DNA of 64,000 bases, taken from the NCBI GenBank assembly GCA_037893225.1, contig JAZGUH010000483.1, forward strand, positions 1,860,001 through 1,924,000, written 5' to 3'. Of the stretch, positions 32,645 through 44,524 are shown piece by piece (positions within the stretch are counted from its first letter, which is position 1; each line of letters starts with the position of its first letter). The notes below the pieces were generated by a model. It did no database searches and was not told the origin of the DNA. It saw nothing but the letters and a program-made list of their open reading frames with translations. The position numbers and the translations under genes are program-made. The stretch is from Hippasteria phrygiana. Its lineage: Eukaryota; Echinodermata; Asteroidea; Valvatida; Goniasteridae.

Positions 32645-33995
32645 GTTTGATCTAGAGCAATCAAAATCTTATACAAGCAAAAGAATACTGCCTAAAATCC
32701 GTAGAGTTGCCCAAGAGGTGTGGCTTTGGACGCCAATGCTTGGCCTCCCTCGCAGAATGATAAACAAGATGAAGTGATCCAATTCCAGCTTGAAAACCAT
32801 GGCTAACGGAGGGTCAGTACTAATTGTATTGGCAGACTCATCAGGACTGTTAGCTTCCTTCTGGCAACCTTTCTGATACTGTAAGCATCATGGTGCTCTT
32901 GCTTCCTGCCACGATCTCATTAGCAACACGGACACAATATTGCACCCTTAATAGCTCCACCACCTTGAAAATTATAGCTTGAGGTTTTAGTGACCATACT
33001 ACTAGTGCAATAAAGAAAGAGGTTTTTGTTCCTTTGGGCATTACTCATTACTCATTAATGATAGAAGCACAATAGCAAGTGATCCTGGGTAGAACCAAAT
33101 GATGTCTCACAGGGGTGAGGTTTCTCCGGATATTTGGTGGGACGTCTTCAAGATTTCCGGATGATTTTGTTGGTCCATAAATTGTTTTTATCATTCCAAA
33201 ATGACCTCTGCAACCTGAAACGGTCTTCCTTTCATTCTAATGACCCTATTTGTTTTGGCAAATTTGAGCCGTATCTTTTGGTAGAAAATGCAGTTAACTT
33301 GTGCATTTTTCAGCAACGCCATACAAATTAAATGCCTCTGAATGTTCCGTGGATTATTTTGTTTTTCCTCAAATCTCACCCTTGGTCTCATCTTATATCT
33401 ACACTATGATCATGGAGGAAATTTCCTTCCTCCATGGTATGATGTATTACTGAAAATGTTAGATTTTTACACCCGGCATAGATTTGGTATGGTCTGCTAA
33501 TATTTTGTAGCATACAGTAACAGCTGTTTCCACTCGGTACCAGAAATCCTCTTATTTCAGCTGTAATGTCATCGGTTGAATAAAATGTTGCATGCATGTC
33601 CCTGCACATGAATACATGTACATGTACACCATGAGTTTTGTACACAGCTCCGAGTATCAGGGGTGTGGCTAACAATGTATTTTTTACTGCCTACATCACT
33701 TTGAGAGTATATCCAGGTAGGGGCACACTCCATGATGGGTTTTCTGTCCAAAGTATTGATAAATTAATAAAATCGTACCAGTGATGTAGTGCCTTGGCCT
33801 TACTAAGGCTGGATTTTAGGGCCTTGGCCATGAGGGCATTCTGAATGCCTTGCCCTTCAAGGCCTTTAATTTTTGTATTTTTTTAAAGATAAATGGCACA
33901 TTAATTTTGTTTGAATTCTTGCTGTTCTGCAATTATACAATTCATATCTGGGTCAGCTCTCTCTCTCTCTACAGCTACACACACCTTGATCTGCC
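32645..33995. other. Exchanger intron without recognised genes
   Basis: Nothing supportable. 33790-33860 and 35820-35885 share GGCCTTGGCC(TT)GAGGG-type text, a low-complexity or MITE relic. Confidence 0.4.
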
Positions 33996-33999
33996 TTAA

Positions 34000-34944
34000 A
34001 GGAAACATGCTTCTCAAATTGACCGGATCGCATTTTATTTCATAAATAAATTCATTTATATGTATTAAATGTGAATTAAAAGCCAAACTGGTTCAAGTGA
34101 AGTTTTAGTGTGATTTTTTGCCGCTCAAAAATTGACCCCCCCTTTTTTAAATTTGTTGAGACTCAAATTGAGGGCGCTGTTCGTGACGTAGACCGAGGCA
34201 CCGAAATTCATGGATCGACTCGATAGTCTGGACCCGGCCCGTATACACACACTAGGTCTACACGTGCAATTTCGTAAGTTGCAACAACTAACATCGAATT
34301 TACCCTGATTTTCTCCCTTTTAGCGAAGGCTCCTCGGGGAATGGGCTGTTTAACTGCATTTGCCTATATCTTACTCACATCTAGGAACTTTGTTGGGATG
34401 GCAGTGGACTTGAGCATATTTTTAATGGTCATCCCAAAGGATTTGAAAATACCAGTATCGAAACACGACGGCTCAAAGTGGTCGCTACATAATGCTGAGA
34501 AGCTGCTGGGGCCGGACCACTATACGCTCTTGTCACCTTCACTTTCGCTGTCCAAATTCTCCGATATTTCGCTTCAGTTGGAAATAAATGAAGGCTTACT
34601 CCATCCGTCGTTGTTTTGCTGCACCCAGCAGCCACACACCTTGTCGGCATGGCCGAAAAACACTATATTTTGCTTAGATTTTGGACGAAGAATTTTCGCT
34701 GTACAATGTACACACAATGCATACCCGTGATGAATGGGTAATGTGCCTCGATCTACGTCACACACTTATGTTAATGAGGGTCCCACTCAGGGGGCGGAGT
34801 AGCTTGGACAAACATTTTCAAAAATTGTTTTCTCATATTTAATCTGGGAAATAATTGTCTCTGGACACAAAATATCATTGTCAAAATAATACTTTATTGT
34901 TTTAAGCAGGAATAATGCAATATAAATCCTAAATTATGTTTCCT
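34000..34944 (-). mobile_element. Kolobok-like TTAA element carrying a THAP exon
   Basis: TTAA at 33996-33999 and 34945-34948 flank 945 bp with inverted ends AGGAAACATGCTT and (complement) AGGAAACATAATT. Inside is a minus-strand THAP exon. Kolobok transposases are known to use TTAA targets and an N-terminal THAP domain, so this is likely an internally deleted relative that kept the first coding exon. Confidence 0.65.
34379..34650 (-). pseudogene. THAP domain exon with a frameshift
   Basis: From the ATG at 34650 (minus strand) the frame reads MPTRCVAAGCSKTTTDGVSL, then HLFPTEAKYRRIWTAKV, the first half of a THAP domain: C-x4-C ligands, an FP motif and a Trp. After KVTRA near 34525 the frame loses register. 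The second half, in the +2 frame, reads SALCSDHFEPSCFDTGIFKS and then KSTAIPT, with the C..H ligand pair and the closing proline motif. A shift equal to one missing base near 34520-34526 separates the halves. A strong donor (GAT|GTGAGT) follows at 34378. Either a pseudogenised transposase or host exon, or an assembly error in an intact one. The position within the TTAA element favours a Kolobok origin. Confidence 0.75.
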
Positions 34945-34948
34945 TTAA

Positions 34949-35340
34949 TCAGTTTCACACCATGCATATTGCATACTAACATTACCATGATCCCATTTTA
35001 TTTCAGTTTTCCCCCAAACAAGGCTCTGCTATGATTATGTTTCTGAAATGCAATGAGCACATACTGTTAACTTCCCAAATAACAGAGAAAACAAAGAAAA
35101 CCAAAACTTCTTGGTCTTGATTCAGTCATTGTTTGATATTTGAGAAATGTTAGGCTTCAGTTTTTTTGAGATTTTGTGTAAATTACCCAAGGTCTTATTA
35201 ATCTACTTTTTTAATGTGAATATCAATCTGTTTATTTTCAAGTTTTCCTGATGCCCATAACATCTGCAGGTATCTGTAATAATAATTGTGATGATGTGAG
35301 ACACTTTATAAGATAATGGAAATATCTTTTCCTCTATTAG
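34949..35340. other. Exchanger intron, AT-rich
   Basis: No exon or repeat recognised. Confidence 0.4.
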
Positions 35341-35519
35341 AAAATGTTTATGAAAATCATATTCATTATTTAATCAGTAATTTTATTGAATGCCAAATGA
35401 TTGATCCATTCATCATGTAAATCCAGGCTAAACAATGTCTAGCCAGGATTTACATTGTAAATGGCCCATTCAATAAAATTACTGATCAAATAATGAGTAT
35501 AATTTTCATAAACATTTCA
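35341..35519. repeat. Foldback element, 179 bp
   Basis: AAAATGTTTATGAAAAT at the left pairs with ATTTTCATAAACATTTC at the right. Inner arms (CAGTAATTTTATTGAATG; ATGTAAATCCAGGCTA) also pair across a short centre. No target duplication identified. Confidence 0.85.
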
Positions 35520-37285
35520 TAAGAATGGGATTAAGTAACATCAGCCAACGTGGTTTAGATTTCTACCGACATGTGCGGCATTATGGAAGTTATAAACCAT
35601 TCTTAAAACATTTCTGGAACACCATTTGTTTGGGTCATATTTAAGAACAGAGTGAAATCCTGACGACCCGAAGTTGTATTTTGATACAAGGCAGTCACGA
35701 TAACTTGCATACAAATATTCTGATTGCAAATAATGACAGTTTCTTCTCTTCTTAATATAAAAAGCGATTCATGATGGTGTGGCTACATTTTATGAGTACA
35801 GTGTACATGTAGAAATGTTTGTATAGGGCCTTGGCCTTGAGAGTTTTAATTAAAGCCTTGGCCTGGGCCTTGAGGGTCAAAGCCTTTGCTCCAACACTTA
35901 ATCGTACATCCAATTATTATTTCTTATACAATTGTTATTGTTTGAGAATTATAAGGTAAATGTTTGCGTTAACACCTTGTGAAATTATTTCTCTTTACCT
36001 TTATTGTTACTTTCACCATGCAAACCTTCAAATCTTATCTGTTTTGAAATTTAAATTCAATCAGAATGGGCGTTCACTTAACATGGCGTGACACGGCTTA
36101 TTGTTTGTGCAGTGTTCCCACAGAAACTGTAGTTTCATGACTTAAATTTTAAGGAGTCTATTTACAATTTACCGACCATGTGAAATGGGTGTGTGAGATT
36201 CCATGACTTTTTAATGGCTTTTTTCCCCGTGAAATATCAATTTTCCATGACTCCTGTAAAAATTTACAAAATACCATAACTTTCCATGATACTTTAAATT
36301 TCATGATTTTCCATTACAGTGGGCACCCTGTCATGGCATTTTTCCCCTCTTGATTTTTGTGAAGCTCTAAGCACACGCAACCAGTTATAAAAGCCAACAA
36401 ACAAAATCTGAACCTAAATAATCTTCATATTTTTTTATTTTATTTGATGGCTTTTGTACTGAAAGAAAGCTTTAGGATTTTTATGCCCAAATGACTTTTG
36501 CAAACATATTGTTAAAAATGACAAGGATACATTTAGGTTCTTTGTTTTTAATCACTCTGTATTTGCCCAACTTGGCTGTGAAATAATACTGACTGATTGT
36601 CACATGTGGAAGTCTGTCATGTTATTCTTAGTTTCCAAGGTCATGCGTAACGACATTAAATATCCTCACAAGATACCGGTGGCGCCTTAAGAAGCCAGCG
36701 TTAAATCACCAGTAGCCAGCTTTAAATCACTGGTAGGCAGGAAACAGTGTCCACTGATTAACGCTGCGGCCGACTCGGTCCATCTTGTACAGACATCGGT
36801 TTGACCCAGATCCCCGTCACAGTTGTGATTATTTGCAATCTCTTCTGAGCTAGTGTTCTCATTTCCGCCTGGATGGCCGGACAAGTCCTGGGATAAGGAA
36901 AACGAGGATGAGCCCACGGATCCCTAGGCAATCCTCAACTGTGTGAATTATTAATACCCTCATGGATGAAATTAGGTTGTTGGTTTTTTTTTCCTTCAAC
37001 GAGCCGAGTGTGCATGTGGTACATTGTACATGCAGTGATATTGTTTGTTTTTTCCTTGCTGAGGTCGGCTGTGATGCATGCACAATCCCAAGTGGTTCAA
37101 TAATGTATGTTGTAGTCTTTAGAACGATCGATCGGCTTGAATAAATTTGGATGGGTAAAAGAAAGGTCTGAGAAGATGTTATTATAATGTTGCTGTTCTG
37201 CATAGGAAGCGATTGTCAGGTGAAGTGCCTGCAAAATCATATTGTGAGTTATTCCAATCCCTGTTTGCACTTGGTGTAACCAGGT
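35520..37285. other. Exchanger intron without recognised genes
   Basis: AT-rich. 36160-36320 has repeated TTTCCATGAC / CCATGACTTT motifs facing both ways, a possible worn hairpin. No coding exon seen. Confidence 0.4.
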
Positions 37286-37345
37286 GTTTTTTTTTTTGGG
37301 GGGGGGAATCCCCCCCCCCCAAATTTTTTAAAAAATAAATAAATA
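37286..37345. repeat. Homopolymer palindrome T/G/C/A
   Basis: A T run, then a G run, then AATC, then a C run, AAA, T6 and A6 form a nearly self-complementary block, followed by (AAAT)n. Probably a hotspot for slippage. Confidence 0.7.
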
Positions 37346-37982
37346 AATAAAATCAGCCTGAAAAAATATTTTGAAAGGAGAAGCTGTAAGAACTGTTTGT
37401 GACGTGGGGACTAGGGCACGCCAAAGCGGCATTTATTCAACCCTGCACGGCAACTGTCAACATTACAAAATACACCACAACTTTTCTTTTTTTTATTATA
37501 CAAGAGTAACATTTACCGTTCAATATAAATAAAAAACCATGGCAACATTTTTAAAAACATGCGTCAACATTTCTTTCGTTTACTCCAAGATTTAATTTTT
37601 GGGATTGCCTTTCTTTAACGGGTACATGTACCCAGGCTTTTTTGTTTTCAATCGGATACCCGATTACTGTACTACCCATAAATGCACACCCCTAATAATC
37701 GTTTTTCGATTGTTGAACTGACCTTTGTCATAAATATGATACATAAGGGAAAATGTTAAAATTTGTGTGCACATCCAATGGAAGTTAAAAAGTTGGCAAC
37801 GTTCGCGTGAGTAGAAAGCAGCTCTAACCTTGACCGTTCGCGCAACACGGTTCGAGAGTAATGCGCACGCAACATTTTCCTGCACCCGCGAGTATCAAGA
37901 GTAACACGCTCGAACGCACCCAAAACATCAGTGTGTTGACTGTGTGCCAGTGAGAATTGATAAAGTTACAAGGTGTACATGA

Positions 37983-38182
37983 ACTGTATATACGTTCGAG
38001 GACAAGAGGAGAAAGAAAATACAAAGGAATCTTTCTTGTCCTCGGGAGTCTGTCTTTTGTTAAAATCGGTCCTCGGACGTAGAAATACAAGCTTAGTCTA
38101 TGGGAGTTTTTCTTTAGAGTAAAGGAACAATAGGAAACACAAAGCATTGCCGTCAGTAGTATAAGAAAACACTACTGTGTGC
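37983..38182 (+). repeat. Dispersed repeat family D, copy 3
   Basis: Very similar to 17549-17740 (GAGGACAAGAGGAGAAAGAA, TTCTTGTCCTCGGGAGTC, TTAGTCTATGGGAG). The left edge reads GAACTGTATATACGTTCGAG, mirrored by the right edge of the inverted copies. Confidence 0.85.
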
Positions 38183-38429
38183 ACATACATTTAGTTAGAG
38201 CATTGAAGATGTACATGGGTGTCTGTGCTTTTTGGGCGTGGCACCCCGAAAAATCAATGTTCAAATTGAACTGCTAATTTGTCAGCAGTAGATAACTTAA
38301 GACCTTTCTAATGAGACATTCCACACAAACAATTAATTGAACACATGTACGTAACACAGTTAATATGTTCCAATTTTTGCAACAGGAGTGGGATGCTCCC
38401 ACTCTTAGTGTTACAGATATGGTATAGCA

Positions 38430-39170
38430 TTGGCAGAGCTGACAACATAGTTGCAGACAGTGTTTATACTTTGTAGAATTCAACATGTAACTATAATTCC
38501 AGGAATCTCTGTCTGTGTGTGTGTGTATGTGTGTCTGCCCGTAATTTGATTATCTCTAGAACCGGGCACTGTATGAAGTTGAAAATCAGCAGGTGTATTG
38601 CTCAGGACCCAAGAATGTGCAGTGTCAAGTTTGAAGTTGTTTGGATGAGCGGTTCTCAAAAAAGCTGCAAAAAAGCAGCAATACTAGATGCCTAGACCCG
38701 CAAACGTGGCAGTATAGACCGCCACGCACTGCTGCACATTTTGAACGGGCACTGCACTGTACCGCCACGGGTATAGACCGCCACGCATGCATCAGTGTTA
38801 CCAAACAGCTCTTCCCAAGAAACTCACTTCCAAAGCTGTGATACACGTGTGGCATGGAAACGTACACTCTTGGCTTTATTTAACGAAAGCCAATTTGTCC
38901 ATTTTGAACATGTACATTTTGAATGGGCACTGCACTAGTATACATGAAATAACAAACATTTGAAAGTCTGAGTTCAATCCAACGACCGAGTTATGAAAAA
39001 ATGTTGAAAAACTGTTCTAACAGTGAATTTGAGCACATTCATATGGACTTATTTCCATTGTTGAAATCTAAATAAGCCACAGAATTTTTGCAGGTCGTTA
39101 TTTACAATTTTCTCAAAGATGACAGCATTTCAGGCAAAAATAATTCTCGGGAGGAATTGTTTGTTAAAAT
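38430..39170. repeat. Dispersed repeat family G, long copy with an insertion
   Basis: Two parts match 60713-61270 in order: TTGCAGACAGTGTTTATACT.. and, after an insertion that includes TATAGACCGCCACGCA twice, AGTTCAATCCAACGACCGAG.. and ACATTCATATGGACTTATTT... The inserted 38490-38950 part is not in the 60.7-kb copy. Confidence 0.6.
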
Positions 39171-39402
39171 AAATATGTTGCCGGGCGAACAAAATTTAGT
39201 GAATATTTTTGTTTCAATGTGGTGAACAAAAACCTTGATGCACTATGCAAATCCCCGTGTAAGGGCCTGACCCTTCAACACATTTAGTGGTCAAGTGATT
39301 GAGAACCTCCGAGTAACTTTTCCTTTGTTACGAATTGTTGCCTCACAACAGCTATCACTTGGTTTGAGTAATATTCCTGTTTGTCTTTTCTCCTCTTTTC
39401 AG

Positions 39403-39502
39403 AATACCGTGGACAAGTTGATCAAGAAGGCCAACGTTTCTTTGGTGGTTGGTACCTCTTCATGGAGAGAGCAGTTTGTCGAGGCACTTACCGTCAGTTC
39501 AG
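39403..39502 (+). CDS. SLC8A: Na+/Ca2+ exchanger exon: pre-membrane segment
   Basis: 100 bp with acceptor CTCTTTTCAG and donor TCAG|GTGTGTG. It starts in phase 0 and reads NTVDKLIKKANVSLVVGTSS, then WREQFVEALTVSSG across the junction. The TVDKLIKK.N..LVVGT.SWREQF.EA block is a very conserved part of the NCX loop just before the C-terminal membrane domain. It ends one base into a Gly codon that is completed at 40958. Confidence 0.95.
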
Positions 39503-40232
39503 GTGTGTGTCACTTTCACACATGTATGGCCAATCATGGTCACTAGCATTTTATCCTTCCCCGTAGCCTTCTTGAGATCTTGTGGACACACCAGGAGGCT
39601 GCTATTTGAATTGGGTTCAACAATAGGGTTTACCCAACTCAAATTGTGTCCGCCTATGGTATCCAGCATATCTCAAGAATTTGTTGGAGCTGCAGTTCCA
39701 TAGGAGGGGAGGGTAAAGCACTTCAGTAACCTACCATCCAAGAGTATGACTGAAATTTTTACCACAAATTTTGGTACGTGTGAAATTGTGGTCATATTTT
39801 CCCCCGAAAATGTTAAGCAATTGTATTAAAATGGGCAACAGTTGAATATAAATACACATACAGAAACAGCAGCAACGTGACAAATGCTAGCTCAAATCCA
39901 GTCTTAAGTCAGAGACAAAAATGGTCAAGAACTAGACTTAAAGTGCACTTCAGTTCCAAAGTAAAAAAAAATAGGCTCAAATCTGAATTTGACTTGAGCT
40001 CCAAGCTCAAATGTAGACTGGATTTTGATTCCAAAGCACTTTTTCATGACACAATGGTCTTGGACTCGCACCTGGACTCGGCAAGTCCCTACTTGCTGGA
40101 CTTGCCATATCAGGATGCGAGTCGAAGAAAAACGTTCAGACATCAGAAAGTATTCTGGAATCCAGGTTCAAGTCTTGGATAGCGCCAGTGCTCACTTCAA
40201 TCTAAACTGGAGCCAACATTCCCAGTTTTTAA

Positions 40233-40434
40233 CCCCTTGCCACCGGTTGACACAAATACGTGCAGATTGAAATTGCCACCTGGCCGGTTGACACAAATAC
40301 ACGCCAATTTTTGCATTTTCAATCCATTATTGGGGTATTGTGTACGTTATGCTTGGCTGCACAAGCCTCTTGTTTCCGTATCGCTTGGCTGCATAACCCG
40401 GCCTGGTGCCCCGGCGCCACCCGGTGGCAAGGGG
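40233..40434 (-). mobile_element. piggyBac-like TTAA MITE, copy 5 (inverted, diverged subfamily)
   Basis: 202 bp between TTAA at 40229-40232 and 40435-40438. Ends CCCCTTGCCACCGG and CCGGTGGCAAGGGG form a 14-bp perfect inverted repeat. Closest to the 19064 copy. Confidence 0.9.
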
Positions 40435-40957
40435 TTAAAGTTTACTCTTTTCTCATTGTTGCGTCGTAGGTAGATCTAGGTTTGACTACATAAACAAGGG
40501 AAAACATCCTAATCAAACAGGTGGTATTATTAGCAGAACACTGGTTTTCTGAGGTACTCATATACCCTGCAAGGGGGGCTCGTTATTTACGGATGACAGG
40601 CGGTTGCGTCAGAACTATTCATTACTGACAGAGTTAAAGGTACATGTAGTGTACACGATTTATAATCCTCCAACTTTTTTTTTACTGAATTATTACGAAA
40701 TACCTTACTAGACTGTAAGTTAATGGTAGTCTCAATCATCCTGTGAAATGATGGCACCAGGTGTGCTGTCTTTTCAAGAAAAGTGGAAATTTATATCGTT
40801 TTTTAACGATTGTCGGTCGATGCAAAGCGCTGAATGCGGTACCCCATCGAAATAGATCGGTCCTGCTAAAAATACCCGTTTAATAAGGAAGTCTTCCCTA
40901 AACAGCACTGAATATTATAGATAATGTCCTCTGACCCTTGCTTGGATCTCCCTACAG

Positions 40958-41227
40958 GTGATGATGATGAAGACGGTGGCGAGGAGAAGTTGCCGTCCTG
41001 CGGCGACTACGTCATGCATTTCCTGACCATCTTCTGGAAGCTCCTGTTTGCCATAGTGCCACCCACCGACATCCAGGGTGGCTGGGCCTGCTTCACAGTC
41101 TCCATCGGAATGATCGGGATCCTGACCGCGTTCATCAACGACCTGGCTGTCCACTTCGGATGCACCATCGGGCTCAAGGACAGTGTCACCGCCATCTCCT
41201 TTGTGGCGCTTGGGACCAGTGTGCCTG
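40958..41227 (+). CDS. SLC8A: Na+/Ca2+ exchanger exon: membrane entry and start of alpha-2 repeat
   Basis: 270 bp with acceptor CCCTACAG and donor CCTG|GTAGGCC. After an acidic DDDEDGGEEKLPSCGDYVMH start it encodes a re-entry helix (FLTIFWKLLFAIVPP), a transmembrane helix (WACFTVSIGMIGILTAFIND) and HFGCTIGLKDSVTAISFVAL followed by GTSVP. GTSVPD is the core of the alpha-2 repeat, which with alpha-1 coordinates Na+ and Ca2+ in the membrane. The exon border cuts the repeat just after Pro, inside the Asp codon finished at 42518. All known family landmarks are present and no damage is seen. Confidence 0.97.
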
Positions 41228-41255
41228 GTAGGCCATGTCAATCGTGTTTGCCATG

Positions 41256-41555
41256 CAGATTTGTAATTGAGTCCCCACAAGTTGTTACAATGTAATCAAT
41301 TACAAGTCACATCACAAGTCACTTAGAAATCAAATCAAGTCAATCTCGAGTCAAGTAACAATCCATCCATAGTCGAATAAAAGGTCCATCAGGAGTCACA
41401 AATCACAGCTCAATTACAAGCTAATCATGGGTCAGTCACAACTCGCATTGGAAGTCAGCCGACGAGCTATTCAAATGAACTGGGACAAAGGCATTCCTGT
41501 GTCATTATCCATCACCTGTAGCTTGTGACTTAATTGTCATTTGACTACAGCTCTG
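41256..41555. mobile_element. hAT-type MITE in the last exchanger intron
   Basis: The left end CAGATTTGTAATTGAGTC and the right end (complement CAGAGCTGTAGTCAAATG) match the 8545/50602 style. The interior is made of AAGTCAC / AATTACAAG repeats. No target duplication is preserved. Confidence 0.55.
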
Positions 41556-41623
41556 ATACATACTCTGATATGAAATGCTCGCTGAAAGTGGCTTAGACAT
41601 CGCGTGCTGTGTGGCACGTTTAA

Positions 41624-41795
41624 CCCCTTGAAGTCGGTTATTTATAATGAGGTGCTGGGGTGCCGGGGCGGCCTGTGCAGCCAAGCAAAACAGAGACAAG
41701 AGGTTTGTGCAGCCAAGCGTAACATACACAATAATCCAACAATGGATTGAAAATGCAGAGAATGACGTGTATAGACGTCATCCGGCTTCAAAGGG
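41624..41795 (+). mobile_element. piggyBac-like TTAA MITE, copy 6
   Basis: 172 bp between TTAA at 41620-41623 and 41796-41799. Diverged ends (CCCCTTGAAGTCGG and CTTCAAAGGG) with the family body TGCAGCCAAGCGTAACATAC and AATGGATTGAAAATGCAGAG. Confidence 0.8.
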
Positions 41796-42028
41796 TTAAG
41801 GAGAATGCTAGTCTGTTGATGTTGGAGGTCTTTATATACTGTTGGCTTCGATACTGTATTCCTAGACCTCTAGTATCATCTGCAGTCCTGCAGATGTGCA
41901 GTGCATTTTGTCAGAAACCTTGATCACATTCTCACCACCGGTTCTTTACAAATCAATTTTATTCACAAAGAGACTGATTAATCAAATGTGTTTCCTTCCA
42001 TTACACACTGCTGTACAAAGGATCTCAT

Positions 42029-42205
42029 GTTTGCATCCCTGTGGAGACATGGCATTGTTCTCCCCTTTGTCCCTGTACTTAAGCAAACCCCATAGACTTT
42101 GTACACAAAATTCCTTGTGGAGACAACCCAACCCCATACAATTGCCTAGTGGAGACCTATTCAGTCCCTTTGTTCCCATTGTGTTCATGTCTCCACAGGG
42201 TACGG
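42029..42205 (+). repeat. Dispersed repeat family E, copy 2
   Basis: Same orientation and near identity to 21409-21590. Directly followed by family-D copy 4, so the two repeats sit side by side here but apart elsewhere. Confidence 0.85.
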
Positions 42206-42215
42206 TATATCTGTC

Positions 42216-42427
42216 CACACAGTCGTACTTTCCCAATATTTCCGAGGACAATGCTTTGTGTTTCCTATTGTTCATTAAATATAACCCAACCCCATAGACT
42301 AAGCACGTACTTCTACGTGCGAGGTCCGATTTCAACAAAAGACTTGACGTGCGAGTACTGAAAGGTTTCTTTGTATTTCCTTTCACCTTTTGTCCTCAAA
42401 GATATACATATATACAGAACCTGTACA
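42216..42427 (-). repeat. Dispersed repeat family D, copy 4
   Basis: Complement of the 17549 type, with ACAATGCTTTGTGTTTCCTA and CATAGACTAAGCACGTACTT. It ends about 90 bp before the last exchanger exon. Confidence 0.85.
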
Positions 42428-42517
42428 CTGTATGTATTTATCAGTCGCCCTCATTTCTATATGTACATGAGGGTACCCCTTTTAAGAACTGTTTCTGTTC
42501 CTTTGTCTCACCAACAG

Positions 42518-42921
42518 ACACATTTGCCAGTAAGGTAGCTGCTGTCGGAGATAAGTACGCAGATGCATCCATTGGCAATGTGACGGGCAGCAACGCAGTC
42601 AACGTGTTCCTGGGAATAGGTGTGGCCTGGTCACTGGCGGCCATTGTCAATTATAATGAGCCCAATGGCTTTGAGGTGGACCCCGGGGAGCTAGGCTTCT
42701 CCGTCATGCTCTATACGATCCTAGCCGTCCTGGTCATAATCACACTGATGGTACGGCGCAAGTCCAAGACCGTGGGCGGCGAGCTGGGTGGTCCGGCCGT
42801 CTTCCAAGTCGTGACCAGCAGCCTGTTTGTCCTGCTCTGGCTCATCTACCTGCTGTTGTGCAGCCTAGTGGCCTACAAAGTCATCCCATGGAGAAGCTCT
42901 GTATCCATTGCAAGGGGGTAG
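42518..42921 (+). CDS. SLC8A: Na+/Ca2+ exchanger last coding exon: alpha-2 repeat and C-terminus
   Basis: 404 bp from acceptor CACCAACAG to the stop TAG at 42919-42921. It opens with the rest of the Asp codon and reads DTFASKVAAVGDKYADASIG, then NVTGSNAVNVFLGIGVAWSL. DTFASK..A and GNVTGSNAVNVFLG are the ion-binding alpha-2 motifs (Asp, Ser, Asn side chains). Two more helices follow, around GELGFSVMLYTILAVLVIIT and SSLFVLLWLIYLLLCSLVAY, separated by the basic loop RRKSKTVGGELGGP. The protein ends with the short tail RSSVSIARG after VIPW. This tail may be lineage-specific. Reading is open throughout and the length fits family C-termini. Confidence 0.97.
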
Positions 42922-44024
42922 GAGGCAGGGAACTGGGTAAGGTTATCTTGAAGTCTAGAGTCCTTGCTTGAGAGCGGAAGCGAGTTGACAAGGAAGCTCG
43001 TGCATAATGCTTTTCAGTACATGCACAAGAGGGTTCCCCCTGTGAATGATCGCAGTAGAACCTAGGCCATTCGAAACAGGGAGTTTGAGTTGACAGTATG
43101 CCTTGTCCAATCTCACTTCTTAAGGGTGGTATAAGAAAGATGCATTCATCGTTCATCATTGGATTTAGAGTGAAACTAGGGCTTACAGGTATAATTAAAC
43201 CCATGCTGTATTCAACAAACCATAGTGTTTTTTGTTGTGTTTTTTTAAGAATGCTTTTGCTGCATTGGAAAACTAGCTCTTCATATTAAGTATTCATTTT
43301 TCAGTTACTTTTTTGATAGCCGCAGTGATTGTGGTATTCAAATTCAGGCAGGTTGTCAGTTTATTTCCTATTCAAAGTCTTAGGCATTGAAGTTTACGAA
43401 GGATGTCACTTTTGTCAGGACTGTTGTTGCAACCTTTTTGAACTTAAAATATTCAGGATGTTGTGTAAGGGGCATTTTAGTTATATAGTACTTATGCTCT
43501 TTGGAGAGAATGTCTTATAATAACTTACATTGGTTGACTTCCTTGAGTAAGCTACCAACAGTAAGTTTATCGACGGTACGAATTATTACATTACTGTTAG
43601 TGAATGCATAAATTTCGAGACTTTCTGAATGAAAGTTATTGAGGAATGTCCTTTTTTTTTGGGGGGGGGGGGGGGGGTGTGAAACTATGATTGTCTTAGT
43701 CAAAGCTAAAAAGCCAAAATGTTCCCGCTTTCTGTTTTTGCGGCCTGGAAGAGTGTACGACTTCGAGTTGGAATTTGAGTCAAATATTGGCACTCTAACT
43801 ATGGACAGGGTCCGTTCTCCAGGACAAAGCAAACACTTAGTGTAGAACGGACAGCTGGCGTGGCAATCCCTGACATACTGGCACGAGTGTAAAATTTGCA
43901 AAGGTAGTGTCAAGTGGCAACACAACTGGATGCTGTTTGTAAACTGTCATGTGTCTACCAGACAGAGTTAGAAAACTCAAATTCTTTGGCATTATTTTTA
44001 CCATTTGAAATCTTTGTGCAGTAT

Positions 44025-44045
44025 ATTTATTTATTTATTTATTTA
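44025..44045 (+). promoter_or_regulatory. AU-rich element candidate (overlapping ATTTA)
   Basis: Five overlapping ATTTA pentamers in a row. If this is transcribed as exchanger 3' UTR, such elements usually control mRNA stability. A second ATTTATTTATTTATTT run is at 47161-47177. Confidence 0.4.
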
Positions 44046-44514
44046 AGATCCAGTTTGAAGATGTGTGGTTGTAGATACAAGATCAGAAAGACATGTGAGC
44101 CATGCTCTTGGTAACAAATAGTAATATTTTGTTTTATTGTGATTTTTTCTTTGAAATAGTTTTATGCATAGTGTGCAGAAAGATCTAGTACTGTTGGTTT
44201 AATTTATTACAGTAGTATATACTTCAAGTACATGTGCATGTGGTTATCTAAGTAGCTTCCTTGTAAATATGTATGTGGGGTATTTAAAGGAGTGAAGTAA
44301 TTGGCGACATAATGGGCAATATTTTGCATACCAGCACTGCAGTCATTTGTGTGTCTTCTTTTATCAGAATACTTGTAAACTTCTAGGATCCTGTGGGAGC
44401 AAATTGTATGTTTTTGGTGGTTTTGTTTTTAAAGACAAAGTTGTAAAATTCTTTGGAGTACATCAGAATCCCCCCTTCAGCATCATAAGAAAATACAGTA
44501 TAGTACTTTAAACC

Positions 44515-44520
44515 AATAAA
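44515..44520 (+). terminator. Candidate poly(A) signal AATAAA
   Basis: A canonical hexamer 1.6 kb after the exchanger stop codon, in AT-rich sequence. Only position and motif support it. Confidence 0.3.
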
Positions 44521-44524
44521 TAAT

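Larger units (their letters stand above)
42922..44524 (+). other. SLC8A: Probable 3' UTR of the exchanger gene
   Basis: No coding signal follows the stop. The sequence is T-rich and almost free of MITEs, unlike the introns. An AATAAA at 44515-44520 is the first reasonable poly(A) signal noticed; others further on are possible, so the end is a guess. A run of 18 G at 43661-43677 lies inside. Confidence 0.4.
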
